A DNA stretch of 50,226 nucleotides from Bacteroidales bacterium (GTDB taxonomy: Bacteria; Bacteroidota; Bacteroidia; Bacteroidales; UBA932). This document shows, piece after piece, positions 7,036 through 14,395 of this stretch. The notes under the pieces were generated by a model. It had not been told where the DNA came from, ran no database searches, and saw nothing but the letters and a program-made list of their open reading frames with translations. The stretch lies in contig JAFZXU010000065.1 in assembly GCA_017616655.1 (NCBI GenBank), positions 1-50,226 on the forward strand, in the 5' to 3' direction. Position 1 is the first letter of the stretch. Each line of letters starts with the position of its first letter. The position numbers and the translations under genes are program-made.

Positions 7036-9066
7036 ATGAAAAAAGTATTAGCACTTTCGATGGTGGCAGCCCTTGCTCTCACCTCATGCAGTCCCAAAGA
7101 GGAATTTGCAGGCAATAACGCCAAACAAGCTGAAGACGGATTCTTCGCTACCATCTCATCCGAAACCCGTACCTATCTTGAAGAGGACGGCGACATTTTC
7201 CACGTATACTGGAAATCAGGCGACAAGATCCGTTGCACTGACGACGGACTGAACACCGAAGTTATTTACGAGACATTCGACAATGGCGTCAAGTCCGCAT
7301 GGTTCACCCATTCTCCCCTCGACACCACTTTCCTCTGCCCGGACAGCACCAGGTTCTGGGCTTACTATCCTTCGACACTGCGCGGAAAGAGGCTTCCTGC
7401 CATCCAGCAGTATGCTCCCAACAGCCTGGCCGCCGCTCCTATGCGAGGATACTACGAGCGTGACATACTGGACGATTTCAAGCCCGCATTCAAGTTCACC
7501 CAGCTCTGCGGCGCCATCAAACTGAACCTGACCACCACCCAGAGCGACGTCAAGGTCAGGAGCATCGTGGTCAAAGCCGACTGGGGCCTCAGCGGCGCAT
7601 ACAACGTCTCCAACGAGGAGCCTGCCGCTGTCATGACCAGCGAATCGTCTCCCGCTACCCTCAACTGCCCGGACGTACCCATCGGAGCTGAATCAGTCCC
7701 GTTCTTCATCAGCATCCCGGCCAACACCTATTACTCGTTCGCCATCACCGTGGTCGCTTCCGACGGCCGCACCCAGACCCGCAACCTGAAGGCAGGCGAA
7801 ACTCTTGTCATCTCACGCGCAGTCGTTACGCCCATCGACCTCAACTTCGACAACCTGCAGAAGCCCTCGTCCGGTGAGACCGCAACATTCATGAAGGGTT
7901 CCGACATGAACTACACCATCAAGGGCGTCATCAATCCCGACGTCGCCAACTGGACCGATGATGACAGCACCGTGACCCGTATGGTATTCCTTACCGAAAA
8001 CGACCAGTTCTCGGCTGTCAATATCGCCGATGCGGAATCCGAGTCTCCGATCTACGTCCTCTACGACGAGGCTACCACTACCGTGACGATCACGACCCCG
8101 GCAAAGAAGTTCATCCTGAACAAGAATTCGATCTACTTCTTCCACCGTTTCAAGGCGCTGAGCCAGATTGAGGGAATTGAAGGATTCGATACCAGCCAGT
8201 GCGAGAGCATGTCATACTTCTGGGGCTTCTCCCCTCTGAAGACCATCACGATGCCCAAGTGGGATTACAGCAACCTGCTCAATACGAGGTATATGTTCGA
8301 CGGCGTCGCAGCCGAAACCATCGACCTCACGAACATGGACTTCTCACAGGACACCTCCATGGCTTATATGTTCTACCAGGCCGAGAATCTGCAGCAAATC
8401 ATCTGGCCGACCGATCTCAACGTGGAGAACGTGGCGTCCATGACCAGAATGTTCCGCAACACCAACTTCACGGAGATCGACCTCACGATGTTCGTGGATA
8501 CCGACAACCTGCAGGTGATGAACTATATGTTCGCGGACTGCCCCAACCTCCGCAAGGTCAAGACCAAGATGAATTTCGACAACGTCACCTCCGCAACCTA
8601 CATGTTCTACCATTCGGGTGAGAATGCAGGAACCCTTGACCTGACCGAGTTCGGAGACGTTTCCAACGTTACCGCATTCAATAGCTGGTTCCGCGGCTTC
8701 CTCGGCTCGACTCTGGACATTTCGACCTGGGATACCTCCAACAGCACGAACTTCAGCTACACCTTCTACAAGATGCCGAATCTGAGAAACCTCTATCTAG
8801 GTCCCGATTTCGGAAAGACAGGCAGCCCCAGCAACACCGCAATGTGGTGCGGAACCGCCGATCAGCCTTCTAGTTCGTCATACGGCGACAAGACCTCGAT
8901 CAATACCGGTGTACTCAACATCTACACCAGTTCCGACCAGATGGAGTGGCTCGTCGGCATCCTCACGCTGAAACGTCTGCGCAGCGGATATTACGATGAG
9001 TCTCCCGTAGACGTCCACTTCTTCGACAGTAGGACAGGTATTGAAATGTATCCTGCTTGGGAATAA
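7036..9066 (+). CDS. BspA-like leucine-rich repeat surface lipoprotein, copy 2
   Basis: This 676-residue paralogue of the protein at 4696 has the same signal peptide and lipobox (LTSC, Cys18), fimbrillin-like N-terminal domain and BspA-type repeat domain. The N-terminal domain is strongly conserved between copies, while the repeats from about residue 420 differ in loop sequence and in the spacing of the YMF landmarks. The last 100 residues (SYTFYKMPNLRNLYLGPDF to the end) are clearly diverged. A conserved anchor with a changing binding face would fit two surface receptors or adhesins of different specificity. It is the last gene before the ribosomal rpsF operon, 82 bp away, and no terminator with a T-run was found in that gap, only a hairpin inside the rpsF leader. 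Confidence 0.88.
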   Translation: MKKVLALSMVAALALTSCSPKEEFAGNNAKQAEDGFFATISSETRTYLEEDGDIFHVYWKSGDKIRCTDDGLNTEVIYETFDNGVKSAWFTHSPLDTTFLCPDSTRFWAYYPSTLRGKRLPAIQQYAPNSLAAAPMRGYYERDILDDFKPAFKFTQLCGAIKLNLTTTQSDVKVRSIVVKADWGLSGAYNVSNEEPAAVMTSESSPATLNCPDVPIGAESVPFFISIPANTYYSFAITVVASDGRTQTRNLKAGETLVISRAVVTPIDLNFDNLQKPSSGETATFMKGSDMNYTIKGVINPDVANWTDDDSTVTRMVFLTENDQFSAVNIADAESESPIYVLYDEATTTVTITTPAKKFILNKNSIYFFHRFKALSQIEGIEGFDTSQCESMSYFWGFSPLKTITMPKWDYSNLLNTRYMFDGVAAETIDLTNMDFSQDTSMAYMFYQAENLQQIIWPTDLNVENVASMTRMFRNTNFTEIDLTMFVDTDNLQVMNYMFADCPNLRKVKTKMNFDNVTSATYMFYHSGENAGTLDLTEFGDVSNVTAFNSWFRGFLGSTLDISTWDTSNSTNFSYTFYKMPNLRNLYLGPDFGKTGSPSNTAMWCGTADQPSSSSYGDKTSINTGVLNIYTSSDQMEWLVGILTLKRLRSGYYDESPVDVHFFDSRTGIEMYPAWE

Positions 9067-9070
9067 TGTT

Positions 9071-9099
9071 TTTGTTTTCAAAAAAATAAACTATCTTTG
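9071..9099 (+). promoter_or_regulatory. promoter of the rpsF-rpsR-rplI operon
   Basis: TTTG (9071-9074), 17 bp, TATCTTTG (9092-9099) is a near-ideal Bacteroidota promoter. Transcription should begin around 9103, right at the base of the hairpin at 9101-9127. Confidence 0.82.
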
Positions 9100-9100
9100 C

Positions 9101-9127
9101 AGCCCCTTCGGAAAATCCGGAGGGGCT
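9101..9127 (+). promoter_or_regulatory. 5'-terminal hairpin of the rpsF mRNA leader
   Basis: A 12-bp stem (AGCCCCTTCGGA / TCCGGAGGGGCT, one G-U pair) closed by AAA sits at the predicted 5' end of the mRNA, 20 nt before the rpsF start. It has no T-run, so it is not a standard terminator. It may stabilise the mRNA or serve in feedback control by a ribosomal protein; that is inference. Confidence 0.55.
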
Positions 9128-9147
9128 TAATTATCAATCTAATCACT

Positions 9148-9519
9148 ATGTTAAAGCAGTACGAAACCGTTTTCATTGCAACTCCCGTTTTGTCTGATGC
9201 CCAGATGAAGGAAGCGGTAGAAAAGTACACGAAGCTCATCACCGACAACGGCGGCGAGATCGTGAACGTAGAGGATTGGGGACTTAAAAAGTTGGCATAC
9301 CCTATCCAGAAAAAGACCACAGGCTTCTATCACCTGATCGAGTTCAAGGCAAATCCGGAATTCATTGCAAAGTATGAAATCCAGTTCAAGCGTGATGAGC
9401 GCATCATCCGCTTCCAGACCGTGTCTATGGACAAACACGCAGTAGCTTACGCTGAGCGCCGTCGCGCCAGGATGAATGAACCTAAGGCAGCCCCCGCAGA
9501 GGCTCCCGTTAACGAATAG
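9148..9519 (+). CDS. rpsF: 30S ribosomal protein bS6
   Basis: This 123-residue protein binds bS18 and 16S rRNA in the platform of the small subunit. The start [17 protein letters not shown] and the [18 protein letters not shown] and [14 protein letters not shown] blocks are the conserved bS6 fold. A short Ala/Pro-rich tail (residues about 110 to 123) follows. An upstream in-frame TTG-initiated extension is discarded because the conserved N-terminus begins at the ATG at 9148 and the promoter and hairpin lie in that extension. It is the first gene of an rpsF-rpsR-rplI operon in the order universal in bacteria, and has no Shine-Dalgarno, unlike the two genes behind it. Confidence 0.97.
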   Translation: MLKQYETVFIATPVLSDAQMKEAVEKYTKLITDNGGEIVNVEDWGLKKLAYPIQKKTTGFYHLIEFKANPEFIAKYEIQFKRDERIIRFQTVSMDKHAVAYAERRRARMNEPKAAPAEAPVNE

Positions 9520-9523
9520 GAGA
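9518..9523 (+). promoter_or_regulatory. Shine-Dalgarno (AGGAGA) before rpsR
   Basis: AGGAGA overlaps the rpsF stop codon and lies 8 nt before the rpsR ATG at 9532. Its presence is unusual for Bacteroidota and shared with rplI. Confidence 0.7.
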
Positions 9524-9531
9524 GATTTACT

Positions 9532-9798
9532 ATGGTACAAAGAGATGACATTCGCTTTCTGAATCCTCCTACAGTAGAGGTCAAGAAGAAGAAATACTGC
9601 CGTTTCAAGAAGGCAGGCATCAAATACGTGGATTACAAGGACGCTGAGTTCCTCAAGAAGTTCCTCAACGAGCAGGGCAAGATACTTCCCCGCCGCATCA
9701 CCGGTACTTCCCTGAAGTTCCAGCGCAAGGTGGCTCAGGCTATCAAGCGTGCACGCCACATTGCACTTCTCCCTTACGTAACCGATTTGCTCAAATAA
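9532..9798 (+). CDS. rpsR: 30S ribosomal protein bS18
   Basis: This 88-residue small-subunit protein partners with bS6. The signature [20 protein letters not shown], then [21 protein letters not shown] and the basic [14 protein letters not shown] end, is fully conserved. In Bacteroidota ribosomes bS18, with bS6 and bS21, is reported to help hold the 16S anti-Shine-Dalgarno tail, which explains weak Shine-Dalgarno use in the phylum. Against that background, the AGGAGA 8 nt before its own start is noteworthy. It lies 12 nt behind rpsF and 11 nt before rplI. Confidence 0.97.
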   Translation: MVQRDDIRFLNPPTVEVKKKKYCRFKKAGIKYVDYKDAEFLKKFLNEQGKILPRRITGTSLKFQRKVAQAIKRARHIALLPYVTDLLK

Positions 9799-9803
9799 GG
9801 AGG
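9797..9803 (+). promoter_or_regulatory. Shine-Dalgarno (AAGGAGG) before rplI
   Basis: AAGGAGG overlaps the rpsR stop codon and stands 6 nt before the rplI ATG at 9810. It is as strong as the sites before the two BspA-like lipoproteins. Confidence 0.8.
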
Positions 9804-9809
9804 ACTATT

Positions 9810-10262
9810 ATGGAAATCATTCTCAAACAGGACGTCAAGAACCTCGGTTATAAGGACGACATCGTAACCGTCAAGGACGGCTACGGAGCAAACTACCTGA
9901 TTCCGCAGGGTTTCGCCATAATGGCAACTCCCACCGCAAAGAAGATCCACGCTGAAAACATGCGCCAGAGGGCACAGAAAGAGGCCAAGATCCGCACCGA
10001 TGCGGAAGCTCTTGCAGCTAAGCTGGAAGGCTCTACCGTAAAGGTCGAGGCTAAGGTCAGCTCCAACGGCAAGGTGTTCGGTTCAGTCAGCAACATCCAG
10101 GTTGCAGAGGCTCTCGCAGCCCAGGGCATCGATGTTGACCGCCGCAACATCACCGTCGCCGGCGACACCATCAAGGAAGTCGGCACCTTCGACGCAGAGG
10201 TCAAGTGCTACCGCGACATCAAGGCCAACATCAAGGTCGAGGTCGTGGGAGTCGAGGAATAA
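9810..10262 (+). CDS. rplI: 50S ribosomal protein bL9
   Basis: This 150-residue large-subunit protein binds 23S rRNA near L1 and extends from the ribosome. The N-terminal domain carries MEIILKQDVKNLGYKDDIVTVKDGYGANYLIPQGFA, the classic bL9 signature. A long helix links it to a C-terminal domain containing GKVFGSVSNIQVAEAL. Length is normal. It is the last gene of the rpsF operon and is followed 20 bp later by a strong intrinsic terminator. A Shine-Dalgarno (AAGGAGG) precedes it. Confidence 0.97.
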   Translation: MEIILKQDVKNLGYKDDIVTVKDGYGANYLIPQGFAIMATPTAKKIHAENMRQRAQKEAKIRTDAEALAAKLEGSTVKVEAKVSSNGKVFGSVSNIQVAEALAAQGIDVDRRNITVAGDTIKEVGTFDAEVKCYRDIKANIKVEVVGVEE

Positions 10263-10282
10263 TCCAGCCTTCTATGAAACCG

Positions 10283-10316
10283 ACGGCCGGGGCTTTCGCT
10301 CCGGCCGTTTTTTTTA
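10283..10316 (+). terminator. intrinsic terminator of the rpsF operon
   Basis: A perfect 8-bp stem (ACGGCCGG / CCGGCCGT), extended by further partial pairing in the loop, runs directly into a tract of T. Confidence 0.93.
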
Positions 10317-10347
10317 TTGGAAATGGCGCTGCAATTTGGTAAATTTG
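10317..10347 (+). promoter_or_regulatory. promoter of dut-murF
   Basis: TTGG (10317-10320), 19 bp, TAAATTTG (10340-10347) fits the Bacteroidota consensus and lies 23 nt upstream of the dut start. Confidence 0.75.
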
Positions 10348-10370
10348 CAGGATAGAAAAACCACCAACCG

Positions 10371-10802
10371 ATGCAGGTAAAAATCGTCAACAAGTCGGCA
10401 TTTCCGCTGCCGCAGTATGCCACGGCCCTCTCGGCCGGGATGGACCTCAAGGCCAATATCGAAGAGCCGGTGACGCTCGGAATCCTTGAACGCGCAATGA
10501 TTCCCACAGGACTTTTCATAGAGCTTCCGGAGGGATTCGAGGCCCAGATAAGGCCCCGCAGCGGCCTTGCGGCAAAGCACGGGCTCTCCGTGCTCAACAG
10601 TCCGGGAACCATCGACGCCGACTATCGGGGCGAGATAAAGGTCATACTTGTAAACCTCTCCAACGAGCCATTCACCGTAAATCCCGGAGAGCGTATCGCC
10701 CAGATGGTGGTGGCACGCCACGAGAAGGTTGAGTGGCAGAAGGTGGATGAGCTTGAGGAGACCCAGCGCGGTGCTGGCGGATTCGGATCAACCGGAAAAT
10801 AG
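10371..10802 (+). CDS. dut: dUTP diphosphatase
   Basis: This 143-residue trimeric dUTPase converts dUTP to dUMP and pyrophosphate in the cytosol. It keeps uracil out of DNA and feeds thymidylate synthesis. All five family motifs are visible in order: [34 protein letters not shown] with the catalytic Asp, GERIAQMVV, and the C-terminal Gly-rich [10 protein letters not shown] arm that closes over the substrate. Length is typical. The ATG at 10371 follows a good promoter. murF starts 12 bp downstream, so the two are probably one transcript. Confidence 0.97.
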   Translation: MQVKIVNKSAFPLPQYATALSAGMDLKANIEEPVTLGILERAMIPTGLFIELPEGFEAQIRPRSGLAAKHGLSVLNSPGTIDADYRGEIKVILVNLSNEPFTVNPGERIAQMVVARHEKVEWQKVDELEETQRGAGGFGSTGK

Positions 10803-10814
10803 AGCAAACGATAT

Positions 10815-12125
10815 ATGATCGAGATTGAAGAGCTTTACAAGCTTTACAAGAAATGCCAGGGTGTCACCACGGACAGCCGCAACATTACCGAAGGGGCGAT
10901 GTTCTTCGCCCTCAAAGGTGAGAAATTCGACGGAAACGATTTCGCTATGAAGGCCCTCGAGGCCGGAGCGAGATATGCCATAGTCGACAGGCCATCCCTC
11001 GACGGAGCAAACATCAAGGGCCGCCGTTACTGCATCGTGGTGGAGAATGTGCTCGAAACTCTGCAGAAGCTGGCAGCTTACCACCGCGAGCAGTCCGACA
11101 TCCCCGTGGTGGGCATCACCGGCACCAACGGAAAGACCACTACCAAGGAACTGGTCAATGCAGTTCTCTCCGCCAAATACAACACAGTCGCTACCGGCGG
11201 CAATCTCAACAATCATATCGGAGTGCCCCTCTCCCTCCTGAGAATCAACGACAAGACAGAGATGGCGGTCATAGAGATGGGCGCCAGCGCTCCAGGCGAG
11301 ATAGCCGCTCTCGTCAAGATTGCCAAGCCCACCTGCGGAATCGTCACCAATGTCGGCCGCGCCCACCTGCTGGGATTCGGCAGCTTCGACGGAGTGAAGA
11401 AGACCAAGGGCGAGCTCTACGACTTCCTCCGCCAGAAGGGCGGTACCGTATTCTATAATGCCGACAATCCCATACTCTGCGAGATGGTCTCTTCGCGCAA
11501 CGGACTGGTAGCCAGAAAGTACGGCGTTGCCACGGAGGGAGCGTCCATCCTTCCCGCCACCCTTGAAGAGCCCTTCCTGCGGCTCCAGCTGCCAGGCGGC
11601 GGCCCTGTGGTCAACACCCGCCTTATCGGCGCCTATAACGCCGACAACGTGATGGCGGCACTCTGCATCGCCCGCCATTTCGAGGTTCCCGAGAAGGCTG
11701 CGATCGAGGCCATCGAGGCTTACCAGCCTTCCAACGACCGTTCGCAGATGGTACAGACCGAACGCAATACCCTCATCGTGGACACCTATAACGCCAACCC
11801 TACCAGCATGAACGCCGCCCTCGACAACTTCGCGGCATCTGTTTTTGAGAACAAGACCCTGATTCTCGGCGATATGCTCGAACTGGGAGAGGTCTCCCTG
11901 ACGGAGCATGTGGATGTGCTTGACAAGGCGCGCAGGTTTGCCGACAGCATTATCCTCGTGGGTGAAGAATTTTCCAAAGCCGCCCGCGGAGTAGATTCCG
12001 TCTCCTGCTTCCATGATGTGGATGCCCTCTCAAACTACCTTGAGCAGCATCCGCTTTCGGGCCGCACAATCCTCATCAAAGGATCGCACGGCATCCATCT
12101 CGAAAAACTGGTGAAGTCGCTTTAA
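10815..12125 (+). CDS. murF: UDP-N-acetylmuramoyl-tripeptide--D-alanyl-D-alanine ligase
   Basis: This 436-residue cytosolic Mur ligase adds D-Ala-D-Ala to the UDP-MurNAc tripeptide, the last cytosolic step of peptidoglycan precursor synthesis. Three Mur domains are visible: an N-terminal UDP-binding domain (TTDSRNI, GAMFFALKGEKFDG), a central ATPase with P-loop GITGTNGKTTTK (residues about 100 to 111) and EMGAS, and a C-terminal domain (SNDRSQMVQ, DTYNANPTSM, LGDMLELG). Length fits. It follows dut by 12 bp. Its last 4 bases overlap the end of the convergent flippase gene. Confidence 0.96.
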   Translation: MIEIEELYKLYKKCQGVTTDSRNITEGAMFFALKGEKFDGNDFAMKALEAGARYAIVDRPSLDGANIKGRRYCIVVENVLETLQKLAAYHREQSDIPVVGITGTNGKTTTKELVNAVLSAKYNTVATGGNLNNHIGVPLSLLRINDKTEMAVIEMGASAPGEIAALVKIAKPTCGIVTNVGRAHLLGFGSFDGVKKTKGELYDFLRQKGGTVFYNADNPILCEMVSSRNGLVARKYGVATEGASILPATLEEPFLRLQLPGGGPVVNTRLIGAYNADNVMAALCIARHFEVPEKAAIEAIEAYQPSNDRSQMVQTERNTLIVDTYNANPTSMNAALDNFAASVFENKTLILGDMLELGEVSLTEHVDVLDKARRFADSIILVGEEFSKAARGVDSVSCFHDVDALSNYLEQHPLSGRTILIKGSHGIHLEKLVKSL

Positions 12126-13600
12126 GCCTTGGCGACACGACGGCGTCCGAGCAGAATAATTCCCGCTACGACAGCAAGATAAGCCACAATCAGAAGAGTG
12201 TGGAGTGCGAGCTTGGGCCACATACCCATCTCGGGGAGCAGCATCGATACTCCCCAGATTCCCAGACCGAAGATTATCAGCAGAGCCACGGTGCCCCACT
12301 TATAGGGTATCCTGTAGTATTTATTGCCCAGCAAGGTGCTGATTATCAGCATGGCTGAATAACTTGCAAGGTGGCCCCAGGCGGCCGCGTGGTATGAATA
12401 TATCGGCATGAAGAAGGCATTCACCAGGATTGTCACGACCAGGCCCGCAAGGGTGACCCAGATGGCGTAGCCCGTCTTGCCGGAGAGTTTGTACCACATA
12501 TTCACATTGAAGAGCATTCCCAGCACCAGGTAGGCCATCAGCATCACCGGAGCGATGGAGAGGCCCGGGCGGAAGTCCTTGCCCAGCAGCAGTCCTATCT
12601 CGTCGATATAGAGCATCACGAAGAGGAATGCGAACATGCAGAAGGCCACGAAGTAGTTCATCACCTTGGCATACAGCTCCTTGCTCCCCTTCTCCTTCTG
12701 CCGCTGGAAGAAGAACGGCTCGGCCGCATAGCGGAACATCTGGATGAAGAGGGACATTATCACCGCAATCTTGACTCCCGCCTGATAGACGCCCAGGTCG
12801 GCGCGCCACATGGCGGGGTCTGCGTTGAGGAAGCGCATCAGCACCCGGTCGAGGAAGTCGTTGAGTACGCCCGGAAGGCCGGCAATCATAAGGGGCAGGG
12901 AGTAGAGCAGCAGTTCGCGTCCCAGTTTGCCGTCAAGCCTGAAGTGGAGTTTCAGGATATCGGGAAGCAGCAGGACCACGCAGAGCAGGCAGCTCAGGAA
13001 GATGGCGAATATGGCGTAGGAGAAGTCCGGGGTAGCGCTTACGAAATTGAGCAGCCAGTGGTTCGGATTGGCAGCGAAGCGCTTGGGCATAGCCAGATAG
13101 AGCACCAGGTTGGCCCCCACCTCGGTGAAGATCTTCAAGGTCTTGATAATGGCGAACTTGAGGGCCTTGTGCTCATACCGCAGCCGGGCGAAGATGATGG
13201 CGGTGGTGTTGTCCATCAGAAGGATGGCCGCCACGTAAATTATTATCTTACGGAATCCCTCGTATCCCAGCGCGGCGGAGAGGGGGCCGGAGAAGGCCGT
13301 CACCGCGGCAAGGAATATAAGGCAGGTGCCCAGCACCAGGAAGAAGGCGTTGGAGAAGACCTTCTCCTTGTCCACCCCCTCCTTGCTCGCAAAGCGGAAG
13401 CAGCCCGTCTCCAGTCCGAGGGTGAGCACCACCTGCAGTATGGCGATATAGGCCATGAACTCGGTGACTACACCGTAATCCGACTGCGTCAGGACTCGGG
13501 TGTAGAGCGGCACCAGCATGAAATTGACGATCCTCGCCAATATCGTGCTCATTCCGTAAATCGCGGTCTCGCCCGCCAGCTGCTTCAGAGGATTTGCCAT
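12122..13600 (-). CDS. polysaccharide flippase-like membrane protein (MATE/MOP, Wzx-type)
   Basis: This protein of about 492 residues has 12 to 14 hydrophobic segments and the N-terminal LAGETAIYGMSTILARIVNFMLVPLYTRVLTQSDYGV pattern of the MOP flippase family (Wzx/RfbX). Family members move lipid-linked oligosaccharides across the inner membrane for surface glycan synthesis. Charged residues in TM loops (DFLDRVLMRFL, RYAAEPFFF) are typical. A longer frame begins at 13633, but the ATG at 13600 is chosen because the family N-terminus starts there and a TATATTTG box sits just upstream. It lies alone between murF and a toxin-antitoxin pair, without the usual glycan cluster, so a capsule-specific role cannot be claimed. 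Confidence 0.85.
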   Translation of the reverse strand: MANPLKQLAGETAIYGMSTILARIVNFMLVPLYTRVLTQSDYGVVTEFMAYIAILQVVLTLGLETGCFRFASKEGVDKEKVFSNAFFLVLGTCLIFLAAVTAFSGPLSAALGYEGFRKIIIYVAAILLMDNTTAIIFARLRYEHKALKFAIIKTLKIFTEVGANLVLYLAMPKRFAANPNHWLLNFVSATPDFSYAIFAIFLSCLLCVVLLLPDILKLHFRLDGKLGRELLLYSLPLMIAGLPGVLNDFLDRVLMRFLNADPAMWRADLGVYQAGVKIAVIMSLFIQMFRYAAEPFFFQRQKEKGSKELYAKVMNYFVAFCMFAFLFVMLYIDEIGLLLGKDFRPGLSIAPVMLMAYLVLGMLFNVNMWYKLSGKTGYAIWVTLAGLVVTILVNAFFMPIYSYHAAAWGHLASYSAMLIISTLLGNKYYRIPYKWGTVALLIIFGLGIWGVSMLLPEMGMWPKLALHTLLIVAYLAVVAGIILLGRRRVAKA

Positions 13601-13618
13601 TGGTTCAGTAATTCCATG

Positions 13619-13626
13619 CAAATATA
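13619..13626 (-). promoter_or_regulatory. -7 box (TATATTTG) for the flippase gene
   Basis: A perfect TAnnTTTG element on the minus strand ends 18 nt before the ATG at 13600. The -33 region would fall inside the 3' end of the toxin gene and is not well matched. Confidence 0.5.
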
Positions 13627-13633
13627 CAAACAA

Positions 13634-14071
13634 TTATACCGCAGTTTCCAACAAAAAGGATTCAGGCGTCATTATCTCCGGCATTTTGAATGACGGAAGC
13701 AGTCCCCGGCCAATCTTGAAATGCTTTACATTATTGGTAATCAAGACATCACAGTCGTTGTGCGAAGCGCAGACAAGTTGAAGGATATCCTCGAAATCAG
13801 GGCCATCCATCATTATTGCATCTGTTAAATCAGATTCCGTCAGAGGAAGTATCTCAGAAAGACATGTGATTTGTTTCAGCGTAGGAGTCAGAGCTCCTGG
13901 CGGCAGATACTTCCTTGCTATATATGCTATATTGGCAAGGGAAAGTGCACTTTGACATGTGACAATCTTATTATCCTCACTCATCTGCAGAATGCGTGAA
14001 GAAAAAAGATGGCCTTCCCTCTGAAACAGAATATCGAGGATGATATTTGTATCAAGAAATACCCTTTTCAT
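13634..14071 (-). CDS. PIN-domain ribonuclease, VapC-like toxin
   Basis: This 145-residue protein carries a complete PIN domain: FLDTNIILD (Asp7), the central acidic PDFEDILQ (Asp92, Glu94, Asp95), and DVLITNNVKHF (Asp108) near the end. These acidic residues bind Mg2+/Mn2+ in single-strand RNases; VapC toxins typically cut tRNA or rRNA. It overlaps the upstream antitoxin gene by 4 bp, the usual translational coupling in such pairs. The target RNA is not predictable from sequence. The catalytic set is intact, so it is presumably active unless held by the antitoxin. Confidence 0.88.
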   Translation of the reverse strand: MKRVFLDTNIILDILFQREGHLFSSRILQMSEDNKIVTCQSALSLANIAYIARKYLPPGALTPTLKQITCLSEILPLTESDLTDAIMMDGPDFEDILQLVCASHNDCDVLITNNVKHFKIGRGLLPSFKMPEIMTPESFLLETAV

Positions 14072-14331
14072 TTCGACAGGATATATTTTGCCTTTTCGTC
14101 ATCTATCATTATGCCGTCGGGCAACTTGAAGGCCCCAATCAAGCCAAGTACACGTTCGCTTGTCACTCCCTCCACTTTCTTATCTCCGGAAGGGGCAAGC
14201 GCTTCTGCTTCAAGAAGAGACTCAATATACCTTTTCAAAGACATACCCTTTCCAGCGGCCTTTATTGAAAGCCGCTTCATCACAGGCGCCTTGATATCAA
14301 TTAGTTTTCTGGTAACGGCAACAGTATTCAT
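14068..14331 (-). CDS. ribbon-helix-helix-like antitoxin, VapB-like partner
   Basis: This 87-residue protein starts MNTVAVTRKLIDIKAPVMKRLSIKAAGKGMSLKRYIESLL, a short strand followed by two helices as in ribbon-helix-helix DNA-binding antitoxins. The remaining 45 residues are probably the toxin-binding tail. A longer frame exists to 14376, but its extra residues are translated from the promoter, so the ATG at 14331 is preferred. It precedes the PIN toxin with a 4-bp overlap. Such antitoxins bind their own promoter; the AT-rich inverted repeat directly upstream is a natural operator candidate. The fold assignment is from pattern only. Confidence 0.78.
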   Translation of the reverse strand: MNTVAVTRKLIDIKAPVMKRLSIKAAGKGMSLKRYIESLLEAEALAPSGDKKVEGVTSERVLGLIGAFKLPDGIMIDDEKAKYILSK

Positions 14332-14376
14332 ATATATACTTTTTGCAAAGATATATATACGAAGCGATAAAAACAA
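14331..14376 (-). promoter_or_regulatory. toxin-antitoxin promoter with AT-rich inverted repeat
   Basis: On the minus strand a TATCTTTG -7 box (14346-14353) has a TTG 20 bp upstream (14374-14376). The box is flanked by complementary ATATATA tracts (14331-14338 and 14351-14358), a plausible operator for autorepression. Confidence 0.55.
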
Positions 14377-14395
14377 GCGGAAGAAACGGCAGGGC

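Larger units (their letters stand above)
4513..9066 (+). repeat. tandem duplication of a peptide plus lipoprotein module
   Basis: The segment 4513-6729 is repeated as 6853-9066 in the same orientation with the same gene order, gene lengths (55 plus 677 and 55 plus 676 residues), 15-nt intergenic gap and Shine-Dalgarno. Similarity is highest from the end of the peptide through the lipoprotein signal peptide and first 370 residues, and falls in the C-terminal repeat domain. Confidence 0.9.

Noticed and set aside
9101-9127. Intrinsic terminator of the upstream lipoprotein gene
   Set aside because: The hairpin is followed by CTTAATTATC with no T-run and lies downstream of the rpsF promoter, so it is better read as a leader element.
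10788-12014. 408-codon antisense frame over murF
   Set aside because: Shadow of murF codon bias; no motif, promoter or neighbour support.
13634-14331. Possible mobile element around the toxin-antitoxin pair
   Set aside because: No transposase, integrase, terminal repeats or target duplication could be seen on either side.
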